A model generated the notes under the pieces. That model was not told where the DNA came from, did no database searches, and saw only the letters and a program-made list of their open reading frames with translations. Positions 1 through 7,453 of a DNA stretch of 64,000 bases are shown here, one piece after another. Source of the DNA: DASZIT01 sp036268775 (GTDB taxonomy: Bacteria; Actinomycetota; Acidimicrobiia; Acidimicrobiales; RAAP-2); contig DATATM010000034.1 of assembly GCA_036268775.1 (NCBI GenBank), positions 1 through 64,000 of the forward strand, in the 5' to 3' direction. The number at the start of each line of letters is the position of its first letter. Within the stretch, counting starts at the first letter, position 1. The translations under genes were made by a program, and so were the position numbers.

Positions 1-284
1 TACTCCGAGGGTGGGCTCACCATCCAGTCGAACGGCAGAGTGCTCTGCGGGTTCCACAATCGCTTGAGGAATCAACGACCACCTCCCCGGGAGTAGGGGC
101 GCCCCTGCCGCCCGACAAAGGCCAGGGTTGTTGGACCTCAGTTTTCCTTTGAGGAAGAGGACTCTCCGATTTGTTTGATGTTGGGAAGCAGTTCACCGGT
201 AGCAGCGCGCCGCGCCGCCGCTCAAACTCATCCGCCAAAGCCAATCCGACCAAGCCAATCCGACCAAGCCAAGCAACCCAAGCG
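1..284. other. Stretch with no recognisable gene
   Basis: No convincing coding region was found between the window edge and the 3' end of the amine oxidase gene. The short reverse-strand frames that cross it have low-complexity Arg/Pro-rich or Leu/Gly-rich translations and no family resemblance. It holds a 12-bp perfect palindrome, AGGGGCGCCCCT, at 95-106, and the small tandem repeat described separately at 241-282. A gene ending just left of the window cannot be excluded. Confidence 0.5.
241..282. repeat. 14-bp tandem repeat, about three units
   Basis: The unit CCAATCCGACCAAG occurs twice exactly (241-254 and 255-268), followed by a degenerate third copy, CCAAGCAACCCAAG (269-282). The array ends two bases before the stop codon of the amine oxidase gene. 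The period is not a multiple of three, so it is unlikely to be coding. It looks like a slippage-type minisatellite in a 3' untranslated region. Confidence 0.8.
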
Positions 285-2189
285 CTAGCCGCAGTGATCG
301 GATGACGGCGGAACGTCGAGCGCAGGATTGGCACCGAAGAATCCCACCGGAACCAGGTGGAACCCGCAGTACTCGACGGGCATCACCGGCCAGTCCTCCG
401 GGCGGGGAATGTGGGCGACCCCGAACGTGTGCCAGGCGACGATCTCGGTGTCGATGAGCGGCCGGTCGGCGGCGGTCCACAGCGGTAGCCCATCGCCGCC
501 GGGGTGCTGGTTCGGATAGTCCCCGGCTCCGCGCTTCTCGTCCGGCTCGTACTGGGTGACCCAGAGATTGTGCTGGGCGAATCCGGCCCGCTTGCCGACG
601 CTGGACTCCGGGTGGGCCATCAAGATCGGGGTGGCTCCGGGAACCAGCTTGTAGGCGACCGGTTGGCCCAGGCGATTGAAGACGTTGGGATTCACGAACT
701 TCCAGTGGCGGGTGGCGGCCGCATCGACATTGCGTCGGGCTTGCAGCTCCGATTCGAGAAGAGTGGCGACCGGCAGGAAGGCGTTGGCGTAGGGATTGTC
801 GTCCCCGAGCGGCAGCGCCTGGCAAGAAACCTCGTAGACCTCATTGACCGGACCGTCCACCTCCATGTCGAGGCGGGCGCAGAACAGATGTTGGTGGACG
901 GGAGCGGCCAGCCCGGGGGCGACGACGGTGGCGAACGGCGTCGGGTCCCCAACGCTCACCGCCTGGGTGGAGAGGATGCCGGTCAGCTTCACCTCCAGCT
1001 GAATGGTGCCATCGAGATAGAAGTACCAGTAGAAGCCGTACTCGTAGTTGCCCACCGTGGCGATGGACGACACCACCAGCCGCCGCGACCGTCGCACCTC
1101 GGTCCGTCCCACATGGAGGTCCTGGTGCTTCCAGAGGATGCCGTAGTCCTCCTCGTGGATGCAGATGGCGTTGGCGATCACATAGGGCGAGCCCTGCTCA
1201 CTGGACAGGGTGGCGTCGAGGTAGGCGATCTCGCCGAGGCAGTCGCAACCCAGCGTGAGGGAGTTGGCCATCCGCCCGAGCCCCCACTCGCCGACGTCGA
1301 AGGCGTTTTTCCAGCCGTGCAGCGGTCCCGGGTCGCCGTAGGGGACCACCATCTCGGTGATGGACGCCCGGTGCAGGATCGGCCGAATGTGCTCGCCCTC
1401 CTGGTAACCGACGGTATGCAGGACCAGCCCGTCGTGGGGGTCCATCGATACCCGCAGCGACCATCGTTGCCATTGGACCAGGTTGCCCTCGATGGTGAAG
1501 CTCACCCCTTCGGGCTGGGTGATCTCCAGGGGACGGAGGTCGGTCCGCAGCGGTTGGTGGTCCTCGGGGTAGTAGCTGCCGGATTCCTTCGGCAGCGGGA
1601 TGACGCCGTAGTCGAGGACTTCGAGGACCTCGCCGCGGGCGGAGTCCACCGTCGCCACCACCCCCTCGATGGGGCGGGCATAGCCGTTGTCGGTCGGAGT
1701 CTCCCGGTAGTACGACAGGCAGCGGGCGATGCGTTTGTTCTCCTCGAGTGCACTGCCGAAATTGCCGGTGGGCCAGGGGTCGATCTGCACCTTCTCGAAG
1801 TCGGTGATGCCCCGGAGGCGCATGGCCCTCCGCCAGTCCGGGTCCGCTTTGAGGGCGTCGATGGATCGCATCGCCTCCTCGAATAACAGCGCCGGCCGGA
1901 CGTCGGACCGCACCTCCCACGACGCGATCTCGGCGGTCGGAAAGGCGACGACCGCTTCGATGACGGTGCTCTCCGGACCCGGCACGATCACCAGGCTCAC
2001 CCGACGCTCGACCGGATCGCCCGCCCGGTAGGCCGCCAGCTTGGCTTTCGGCGGATCCTCCAGGGTGATGGTGGCGAAGCGGGCGCCCTCGTCCAACCGA
2101 CCGGATTCCCGCACGATCTTCACCGCGGTGCGGATCTCGTCGGCGGTCAGCGGCTCGAGCGGGTGGGTCACGCCTTCGATCGTCGGCAC
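285..2189 (-). CDS. Copper-containing primary-amine oxidase (TPQ-dependent)
   Basis: Oxidises primary amines to aldehydes with release of ammonia and H2O2, using copper and a topaquinone cofactor made from a tyrosine in the protein itself. The 634-residue product matches the size of the Arthrobacter globiformis phenylethylamine oxidase (638). With the GTG start chosen here, residue numbers nearly coincide with that enzyme: catalytic Asp298 (FDVGEWG), cofactor Tyr382 in N-Y-E-Y, and copper ligands His432, His434 (HQH) and His593 (GVAHIPRPEDW). All appear intact. No signal peptide is seen, so it is probably cytoplasmic. The GTG at 2189 is preceded by AAGGA at a normal distance and lies 4 nt after the stop of the upstream TetR gene, which argues for translational coupling and for local regulation by that TetR. 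An upstream in-frame start would overlap the TetR gene and is not needed. The substrate amine is not determinable from sequence. Confidence 0.93.
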   Translation of the reverse strand: MPTIEGVTHPLEPLTADEIRTAVKIVRESGRLDEGARFATITLEDPPKAKLAAYRAGDPVERRVSLVIVPGPESTVIEAVVAFPTAEIASWEVRSDVRPALLFEEAMRSIDALKADPDWRRAMRLRGITDFEKVQIDPWPTGNFGSALEENKRIARCLSYYRETPTDNGYARPIEGVVATVDSARGEVLEVLDYGVIPLPKESGSYYPEDHQPLRTDLRPLEITQPEGVSFTIEGNLVQWQRWSLRVSMDPHDGLVLHTVGYQEGEHIRPILHRASITEMVVPYGDPGPLHGWKNAFDVGEWGLGRMANSLTLGCDCLGEIAYLDATLSSEQGSPYVIANAICIHEEDYGILWKHQDLHVGRTEVRRSRRLVVSSIATVGNYEYGFYWYFYLDGTIQLEVKLTGILSTQAVSVGDPTPFATVVAPGLAAPVHQHLFCARLDMEVDGPVNEVYEVSCQALPLGDDNPYANAFLPVATLLESELQARRNVDAAATRHWKFVNPNVFNRLGQPVAYKLVPGATPILMAHPESSVGKRAGFAQHNLWVTQYEPDEKRGAGDYPNQHPGGDGLPLWTAADRPLIDTEIVAWHTFGVAHIPRPEDWPVMPVEYCGFHLVPVGFFGANPALDVPPSSDHCG

Positions 2190-2193
2190 CGGC

Positions 2194-2817
2194 TCATCCT
2201 TGCCGGTCCTTGTCGGCCACCGCACCGAGCGCGGCGGTCGACCGGTTGGTACCCAGAGACTCGACCAGATGTTCGACCACCGCCAGGGTGGCACCCCGCT
2301 TGCCGGTGGTCAGCACGTACATGGTGGCCTCGGTGAGGGCACCGAACAGCACCCGGGCCAGGGCATCGGGATCGACTTCGACGATCTCCCCCCGGGCCAT
2401 GCCGTCGACCAGGACCCCCCGGAGCAGCGCCACCGCATCCTGCCCGTCGGCCACCGTGCCGGAATCGAGCTCGGGTACCGTCCAGGCATCCCGCAAGAAG
2501 AACTGGGCTTCGCCCAGGCTGTCGAGCGAGCCGACGAAGACTTCCAGGGCCCGGCGGATACTGGTGACGGTGTCGGCATCCGGGTCGAGGGCGGCCAGGC
2601 CATCGCGGGTGAGACGTTCGTAGAGCTGGTGGAGGAGGTCGCGGCCGATGTCGGCCTTGTCGGTGAACCAGTAGTACACCGCTCCCTTGGTGACCCCGGC
2701 GGCGGCGGCGATGTCCTCGACGCTCACCGCGTGGTAACCCCGACTGGCGAACTCCGAGAGGGCGACGGCCAGGATCCGCTCACGGGTCTCTTGACCGCGG
2801 GGCTGGCGACGGCTCAC
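2194..2817 (-). CDS. TetR/AcrR family transcriptional regulator
   Basis: A 207-residue TetR-type repressor. The N-terminal helix-turn-helix is clear: TRERILAVALSEFASRGY, then the recognition region VEDIAAAAGVTKGAVYYWFTDK, followed by an all-helical ligand-binding domain of normal length. The GTG at 2817 is preferred because GGAG lies about 5 nt upstream and the protein then begins directly before the DNA-binding domain. An ATG at 2865 would add 16 residues. The gene is immediately upstream of the amine oxidase, four bases apart on the same strand, so it probably senses an amine, an aldehyde or a related ligand and controls its own operon. Two 11-bp direct repeats upstream (2874-2904) are candidate operators. 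Confidence 0.88.
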   Translation of the reverse strand: MSRRQPRGQETRERILAVALSEFASRGYHAVSVEDIAAAAGVTKGAVYYWFTDKADIGRDLLHQLYERLTRDGLAALDPDADTVTSIRRALEVFVGSLDSLGEAQFFLRDAWTVPELDSGTVADGQDAVALLRGVLVDGMARGEIVEVDPDALARVLFGALTEATMYVLTTGKRGATLAVVEHLVESLGTNRSTAALGAVADKDRQG

Positions 2818-2873
2818 GAGGCTCCTGCCTTCCTCGATTGCTTGTCCACGCATAGATCCTGTCATGTTTAGTG

Positions 2874-2904
2874 ATTCATACGCTAAGGATGTAAATCGTA
2901 CGCT
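2874..2904. promoter_or_regulatory. Direct-repeat operator candidate upstream of TetR/amine oxidase
   Basis: ATTCATACGCT (2874-2884) and AATCGTACGCT (2894-2904) are 9/11 identical and offset by exactly 20 bp, which places them on the same face of the helix two turns apart. They lie in the AT-richer gap just upstream of the TetR-amine oxidase unit, where autoregulatory sites are normally found. Binding by that TetR is inferred from position only. Confidence 0.4.
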
Positions 2905-2960
2905 TGGTCAGTAGCGATGTCTACACCTGTCGGTCTGGATCACTCAGGGGGGCCGGACCG

Positions 2961-3415
2961 TCAGGTCGAAGCTGGCTGATCCGCCCGGGCCCCCGCCGCC
3001 CGTCGAGCCAGGGCGGTGAACTCTTCGGCCCCAAAGGCAGTCCCGGACAACCCCCAACCACCTTCGGCCGCCTCGGTGAGGATGACCCAGGTGCGCTTGC
3101 GGAGCTCTTCCTCTCCGGCATAGGTGACCACGATGTCGGTCGCCTCTTTGACCAGCTAGCGCTGGCCGTCGCGGGACAAGGCGCCCGGAGGGGTGACGAC
3201 CTGGACCCGGACGGTGCGGCAGGCCGGGGTGGCCGCCGTCGAGATGGCCGAGGCCGGCAGGCGGTGGATGAAGGTGGCGTGTTGTCCAAATGGAAGGGCC
3301 CCGGTTCGGTGACCCCCTCGGCTCGCAGCACCGCGTGGGTCAACTCCCGCCCGAGGCCCTCGTCGGCTTCCGGCGGGAACAGCTCAGCTGGCGCGTAGAC
3401 ATCGATCATCGGCAT
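2961..3415 (-). pseudogene. Tautomerase-family protein, inactivated
   Basis: The start ATG at 3415 gives a typical small-tautomerase N-terminus (MPMIDVYAP) but the frame is lost after about 46 codons. The rest of the protein (ATFIHRLP... RTWVILTEA... WGLSG) continues in the next frame to a TGA at 2961. The junction near 3278 is explained by loss of one G (AACACG-GCCACC read as AACACGCCACC). A second lesion, an in-frame TAG at 3158-3156, interrupts the downstream part inside GQR-LVKEATDIV. Two independent lesions make a sequencing error an unlikely sole explanation. The intact gene would have coded for about 150 residues with an N-terminal catalytic proline. Its promoter region still carries an operator-like site (3451-3464). 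Confidence 0.8.
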
Positions 3416-3441
3416 CGGTCATTCTTCCCAGGGTCGGCAAC

Positions 3442-3464
3442 GGTATAGACAGACAGGTTAGTCT
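3442..3464 (-). promoter_or_regulatory. AGAC-N6-GTCT operator and -10 box of the tautomerase pseudogene
   Basis: AGACAGGTTAGTCT (3451-3464) is an inverted repeat AGAC/GTCT with a 6-bp spacer. On the reverse strand it lies 3 nt upstream of TATACC (3447-3442), a plausible -10 box for the gene starting at 3415. The same motif in the same position relative to a -10 box occurs twice between 6605 and 6695. Confidence 0.55.
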
Positions 3465-3486
3465 ACGTCGACCAACCACCGCCGAC

Positions 3487-3537
3487 CTGGCTCATGCCAC
3501 CCCCTGGCTCATGCCACCCCCTGGTTCATGCCGCCGC
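3487..3537. repeat. 17-bp tandem repeat at the 3' end of the MFS gene
   Basis: The unit CTGGCTCATGCCACCCC occurs exactly at 3487-3503 and 3504-3520. A diverged third copy (3521-3537) contains the stop codon of the MFS transporter gene. The array therefore straddles the gene end, apparently expanding from coding sequence outward. No transposon or attachment-site features accompany it. Confidence 0.8.
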
Positions 3538-4761
3538 GTCTGGATGGCGACGTCCGTTCAGGCGTGCGAGGCCCAACGTGCCCAGTGCCACCACCGCCAC
3601 GAAGCCGCCGTAGCCCAGCGACGTGTCCCGGAGTCCGATGTGGGTGGTCGCCAGGCCCGCCACCAGAGCCGGGACGCTGAACGCCACGTAGCTGACCACA
3701 TAGACCGCCGAGAGCAGCGCCGCTCGCTCGTGGGGTTCGGCCAGTTGGCTCACCGACCGCAGGGCACCGAGGAACGCCGCCCCGAAACCGGCGCCGGCCA
3801 CCACCGAAGCCACCACGAACACGACGAATGAGGATGATCCGAGAGCAATGAGGAACAGGACCGTTCCCACCACCAAGACCGCGTTTCCGGATTGGGCCAT
3901 GGTCGAGGGTGAAAGGTCCCGGGCCAGCACGGCGGCGACGGCGGAAGCGACGGGGAAGATGCCGATGACCACCCCGATCACTCCGTAGTTGGTCTGGGAG
4001 AACACCGTGCTGAGTAACGATCCGCCGACCGAAAGGATCAGTCCCCCCAGCGCCCAGGTAGCCACCATGGTCGGAACCGCGGCGGCAAAGGCCCGTCGTG
4101 CCCGGGAAGGGACGGCTATCTGGGGGCGCATGGCCGCCAGCGCCCCCGGGAGCCGCTGGACGGTTTCGGGCAGCGCCGCAGTTGCCATGGCCAGGAGCAC
4201 GAACAGCGCGGTGAGAATCACAAAGATCAGCCGGGTTGGATGGGGGGCGTATTGGATGAGCAGTCCGGTGAGGATGGCGCCGAGTCCCAGGCCAAACGTC
4301 GGTGCCGCACTGTTCACCAGTGAACCCAGTCTGGATCCATCGCTGGGTTGCAGGTCGAGGAGGTAGGCCCCGAGCACGCCCAGGGCGGCGCCGGTGGCGA
4401 ACCCCTGGACGATGCGGGCGATCAGGAGCCACCCGACGTCGGTGGCGCCGAGAAACAGGGCCATGGCGCCCGCCTCCACCAGGAGAGCAATGGCCAGCAC
4501 CACCCGTCGTCCGACGTAGTCGGACAGCCGGCCGACGGTGAGGAGACTCATCAGCAGCGCCAGGACGTAGATGGCGAAGATCACCGTCAGGGTGATGGCG
4601 GAGAATCGGAATTCGATCTGGTAGACGGCATAGAGCGGACTGGGGGCGCTGGAGGCGGCGGTCAAGACCGCGGTAGCCCCCGCCACCAGCCAGAACGCCG
4701 CGGGACGGGGAAGGCCTCGACGATTCGCCTCGAGGGGCGGCTTGGTGGCTGGCAGCGTCAC
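3526..4761 (-). CDS. Major facilitator superfamily transporter
   Basis: A 411-residue integral membrane protein with about twelve hydrophobic segments. The MFS signature lies after the second helix (VGRLSDYVGRRVVLAIAL, around residues 76-93: G-x-L-S/A-D-x-x-G-R-R), and there is a second-half counterpart near LRSVSQLAEPHERA. The overall composition fits a proton-coupled drug or metabolite effluxer, but no substrate signature was recognised. The GTG start (MTLPATKPP) lies 13 nt after the stop of the alpha/beta hydrolase gene on the same strand, so the two are probably co-transcribed with the oxidoreductase further upstream. The 3' end is built into a 17-bp tandem repeat. Confidence 0.88.
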   Translation of the reverse strand: MTLPATKPPLEANRRGLPRPAAFWLVAGATAVLTAASSAPSPLYAVYQIEFRFSAITLTVIFAIYVLALLMSLLTVGRLSDYVGRRVVLAIALLVEAGAMALFLGATDVGWLLIARIVQGFATGAALGVLGAYLLDLQPSDGSRLGSLVNSAAPTFGLGLGAILTGLLIQYAPHPTRLIFVILTALFVLLAMATAALPETVQRLPGALAAMRPQIAVPSRARRAFAAAVPTMVATWALGGLILSVGGSLLSTVFSQTNYGVIGVVIGIFPVASAVAAVLARDLSPSTMAQSGNAVLVVGTVLFLIALGSSSFVVFVVASVVAGAGFGAAFLGALRSVSQLAEPHERAALLSAVYVVSYVAFSVPALVAGLATTHIGLRDTSLGYGGFVAVVALGTLGLARLNGRRHPDAAA

Positions 4762-4774
4762 ACCGACCCCCGGA

Positions 4775-5509
4775 TCACGTCGGATCGCCCGGGGTGTGGG
4801 CCTGGAGGAAGCTGCGAACCGCGGCGGCGGCTTCTTCGGCGTGGGTTGGGGTGTCCTTCCAGGGCTCGAACACTTCGCCGGCCGGAGCCAGTGCCGCGAC
4901 TTCGCGGCCGGTGGCGGTGGGGTGGTAGCTGTCGATGCCGGGAAGCACCAGGAGCGGAGTCGTGCACGACCGCACGAAGTCGCGGGACACGCTCACGACG
5001 AAATCACCTCGCCACATGCTGAGACCGAACTCCTCGATCGCTGCCCGGTCGAGGTCCCGCCGCTCGGAGAGCCGAGAGCCCCAGGAACGCCACAGCTCTT
5101 CGTACAGCGGTCCGTTTCCGTCAGTAAATCCCACTGGCTGCTGGAGGACCGCGGCTGACACCCGGTCGGGCACCGCCTCCAGCAGCTTGAGGGCGAACGA
5201 CCCCCCGATGCAGCAGCCGATCACGTGGAACCGATCGATGCCCAAATGGTCGAGGAGTGCCACTTGGTCCCGGGCATAGGCACCCCACGGGTCAGCGGGT
5301 TCGAGCGGTCCCGACGATCGGCCGGCGTTTCGCTGATCCATGGCGATCAGGCGAAAGTCGTCCTGGTAGAGGGCCAGGGGGTTGATGGTGGCGTTGGACC
5401 ACATTCCGATCGCCGAATCCATCGCCCCTGGCGCCAGCAGGAGGACCGGGAATCCGCGGCCGTGTTCCTCGAAGTAGATCGACGATCCGTCGTAGTCAAA
5501 CTGGGGCAC
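4775..5509 (-). CDS. Alpha/beta-hydrolase fold protein with a cysteine at the nucleophile position
   Basis: A 244-residue alpha/beta hydrolase: oxyanion region LLLAPGAMDS, the MDQRNAGRSSG segment after strand 4, a nucleophile elbow, and a C-terminal THAEEAA histidine. The elbow reads I-G-C-C-I-G-G, so the usual G-x-S-x-G serine is replaced by cysteine, as in dienelactone-hydrolase-type enzymes. It may be a hydrolase with thiol chemistry or one of unusual specificity. The GTG at 5509 is chosen because GAGAGG stands 8 nt upstream and the protein then begins PQFDYDG. A longer frame to 5620 adds a low-complexity Arg-rich stretch overlapping the neighbour. It lies between the oxidoreductase and the MFS gene on the same strand. 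Confidence 0.8.
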   Translation of the reverse strand: MPQFDYDGSSIYFEEHGRGFPVLLLAPGAMDSAIGMWSNATINPLALYQDDFRLIAMDQRNAGRSSGPLEPADPWGAYARDQVALLDHLGIDRFHVIGCCIGGSFALKLLEAVPDRVSAAVLQQPVGFTDGNGPLYEELWRSWGSRLSERRDLDRAAIEEFGLSMWRGDFVVSVSRDFVRSCTTPLLVLPGIDSYHPTATGREVAALAPAGEVFEPWKDTPTHAEEAAAAVRSFLQAHTPGDPT

Positions 5510-5616
5510 TGTTCTTACCTCTCGGTTGGATGGCTGGCATCGCCTTGCCAATAGCTGGTCGTCGTTTGGGTCTCGTCTGTCAGGTCTCGTCCGTCGCTGT
5601 CGGTCCAACACCGCCT

Positions 5617-6570
5617 TCACAGCGGCTGGGAGAAATCCAAGACCAACCGGCCCCGGATCCCGCCGGCCGCCAGTCGGCGATGGGCTTCTGCAGCTTCCTT
5701 GGCCGGCAGGACTTCGGCAACCCGCAGGGTGAGGATGCCCTCTTCGGCCTGGCTTCGGAGTCGATCGAAGAGCCGGGTATCCGTCGCCGCGCCGAAGGAG
5801 GAAACCGGATGGATCACGATGCCTCGCTCACCCGGGCCCGTCCATCCCTTGAGGGTGACGATTCCGCCCCCGTCGGCGATGGCGGGCAGGGCGATGGCGT
5901 TGAGGGCCGGGGTGTCGATGAGGCCGGGGGCCCCGGACGGGAGTTGTCGCCGGACCGCGTCGCCGATCTCCTCACCCCGTGCGACGACGATGTCAGCTCC
6001 CAGGCCCCGCACCCGCGCATCGTCGGATGGGTTGGCATCCGCCAGCACCTTCAGGCCGTCTTCCTTCGCCAATTGGGTTGCGTAGCCTCCGACGGCTCCG
6101 GCGGCACCGAGAACCGCGACGGTGGTCCCGGCCGGAAGGGCGAGGGCGTCCAAGGCGAGGCGGGCCGTCGTCGCATTGAGGAGGAGCGTGGACGCCTCGG
6201 CAAACGTCGCCCCGAGCGGGGCGGGAACCACCGACGCCTCGGGGACGACGACCTGCTCGGCGTAGGTGCCACCGTGCGGACCCATGGGTACGACGTAGGC
6301 GATGACCGCGTCGCCTTCGGCCAGCCGGCCATCGGTGTCTTGCCCCAGTTCATCGATGATGCCGGCCACATCCATGCCCGGGACATAGGGAGTGGGTAGC
6401 TCGCGCAATTGGGCTGCCCGGCCACCGGATCGGAACGTGATGTCGGTCGGGTTCACCGCCGCCGCCTGGACTCGTAGTCGCACCTCGCCCGGGCCCGGAC
6501 GCGGCTCGGGCAGGTCGACGACCTTGAGCACCTCGGGACCGCCGAACTCCGTGAGTCCGATGGCCTTCAT
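5617..6570 (-). CDS. Zinc-less medium-chain quinone/NADPH oxidoreductase
   Basis: A 317-residue medium-chain dehydrogenase/reductase of the quinone oxidoreductase type. It has the N-terminal catalytic fold (VNPTDITFRSG, PYVPGMDVAGIID) and the Rossmann motif VLGAAGAVGGYATQLAK (about residues 150-166) for NADPH. Zinc-binding cysteines are absent, as expected for this branch. It probably reduces quinones or activated alkenes. It heads a reverse-strand unit followed by the alpha/beta hydrolase and the MFS transporter, a set that looks like a small detoxification operon. It is divergent from the TetR gene at 6702, and an AGAC-N6-GTCT site lies directly upstream of its TACGCT -10 box, implying repression by that TetR. 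Confidence 0.87.
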   Translation of the reverse strand: MKAIGLTEFGGPEVLKVVDLPEPRPGPGEVRLRVQAAAVNPTDITFRSGGRAAQLRELPTPYVPGMDVAGIIDELGQDTDGRLAEGDAVIAYVVPMGPHGGTYAEQVVVPEASVVPAPLGATFAEASTLLLNATTARLALDALALPAGTTVAVLGAAGAVGGYATQLAKEDGLKVLADANPSDDARVRGLGADIVVARGEEIGDAVRRQLPSGAPGLIDTPALNAIALPAIADGGGIVTLKGWTGPGERGIVIHPVSSFGAATDTRLFDRLRSQAEEGILTLRVAEVLPAKEAAEAHRRLAAGGIRGRLVLDFSQPL

Positions 6571-6604
6571 CGGGGTCCAAACCGGGAGTGCCTCACCACC
6601 GGCG

Positions 6605-6626
6605 AGCGTAGCAGACTGATCTGTCT
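6605..6626 (-). promoter_or_regulatory. Operator and -10 box of the oxidoreductase operon
   Basis: AGACTGATCTGTCT (6613-6626) is an AGAC-N6-GTCT inverted repeat. It lies 2 nt upstream of TACGCT (6610-6605, reverse strand), the likely -10 box of the oxidoreductase-hydrolase-MFS unit. A repressor bound here would cover the -35 region. Confidence 0.6.
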
Positions 6627-6673
6627 AGACGAGCGCCGCCGGGCCGCCTTCATCCCCGTTGGTGAGTCGGAGC

Positions 6674-6695
6674 AGACAGGTCCGTCTGGTACTCT
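6674..6695 (+). promoter_or_regulatory. Operator and -10 box of the TetR gene at 6702
   Basis: AGACAGGTCCGTCT (6674-6687) is the second AGAC-N6-GTCT site in the divergent gap. It stands 2 nt upstream of TACTCT (6690-6695), which is 6 nt before the GTG start at 6702, so transcription is probably leaderless. The arrangement predicts autoregulation. Confidence 0.6.
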
Positions 6696-6701
6696 CGAAC
6701 A

Positions 6702-7340
6702 GTGCCAAACCCGAGGTCGAGAAGCTCAACACCGAGCCCGGCCGCCCCGGTTGACGAGGAATCCGGTCCGCGGCGACGGCTACTCGACACTGCCGACCGG
6801 CTCTTCTACCAAGAGGGAGTCCACGTGGTGGGCATCGACCGGCTTCTCGAAGAATCCGGCGTGGCCAAAGCCTCGCTCTACACCCACTTCGGCAACAAGG
6901 ACGGCTTGGTCCGCGCTTATCTCGAGGAGCACTTCGAGGTCCGCCGCGAACACGTGGCGCAAGTGCTGGCTCGGTACAACACCCCCCGAACCCAGCTCCT
7001 CGGGCTCTTTGCCGACGCCGAAGATGCGCTGGCCAACCCGATGTTCCGGGGATGCCGGTTCGTCAACGCCAGCGCCGAGGCCCGGCCGGACGAGAGCATT
7101 GGCGCCGCCACCGAGGCGTATCGGGCCTGGATCCGGGGGCTGTTCACCGATCTGGCCAAGGCGGCCAAAGCCAAGAACCCGAAGCGGCTCGGCCGGCAGC
7201 TCGCGCTTCTCTACGATGGCGCCGCCGTGGCGGCTCGACTGGACGTGGACCGAACCGGCGCCGGCGATGCCGTCCTGTCGGCCGCCACCGCGCTGGTGGA
7301 CGCCGCCACGCCCCAGGGGCCGAAGCCAACTCGGCGCTGA
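6702..7340 (+). CDS. TetR family regulator, probable repressor of the AGAC-N6-GTCT sites
   Basis: A 212-residue TetR-type regulator. The DNA-binding domain is unmistakable (RRRLLDTADRLFYQEGVHVVGIDRLLEESGVAKASLYTHFGNKDGLV written here as its landmarks LFYQEGVH, GVAKASLY and FGNKDGLV), followed by a C-terminal helical domain. It starts with GTG, 6 nt after a TACTCT box, with no Shine-Dalgarno sequence, so a leaderless message is likely. It is divergent from the oxidoreductase operon, and both promoters carry the same palindrome. It is paralogous to the TetR at 31428-32033 (same LFYxEGVHxVG and GNKDGLV segments), but the operators of the two differ. Confidence 0.9.
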   Translation: MPNPRSRSSTPSPAAPVDEESGPRRRLLDTADRLFYQEGVHVVGIDRLLEESGVAKASLYTHFGNKDGLVRAYLEEHFEVRREHVAQVLARYNTPRTQLLGLFADAEDALANPMFRGCRFVNASAEARPDESIGAATEAYRAWIRGLFTDLAKAAKAKNPKRLGRQLALLYDGAAVAARLDVDRTGAGDAVLSAATALVDAATPQGPKPTRR

Positions 7341-7453
7341 GTCGCCGCATCGGTCGCGGAGCGGCGGCGGTCAGCCGCCGTCCCTGACCCGGTGGATGCG
7401 CCCCGCCAACCGCACCAGCGCAGTTTGCGGGCCAAGCAGTAGCGTCGCCGACC

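Noticed and set aside
95..106. 12-bp perfect palindrome AGGGGCGCCCCT as an operator
   Set aside because: It is isolated, with no promoter or regulator context; palindromes of this composition are expected in such GC-rich DNA.
17..825. Two overlapping reverse-strand frames near the left edge
   Set aside because: One overlaps the amine oxidase 3' end, neither has a ribosome site or a family motif, and part crosses a 14-bp repeat.
504..1886. Plus-strand open frame opposite the amine oxidase
   Set aside because: The reverse strand holds all copper amine oxidase active-site residues at the expected positions.
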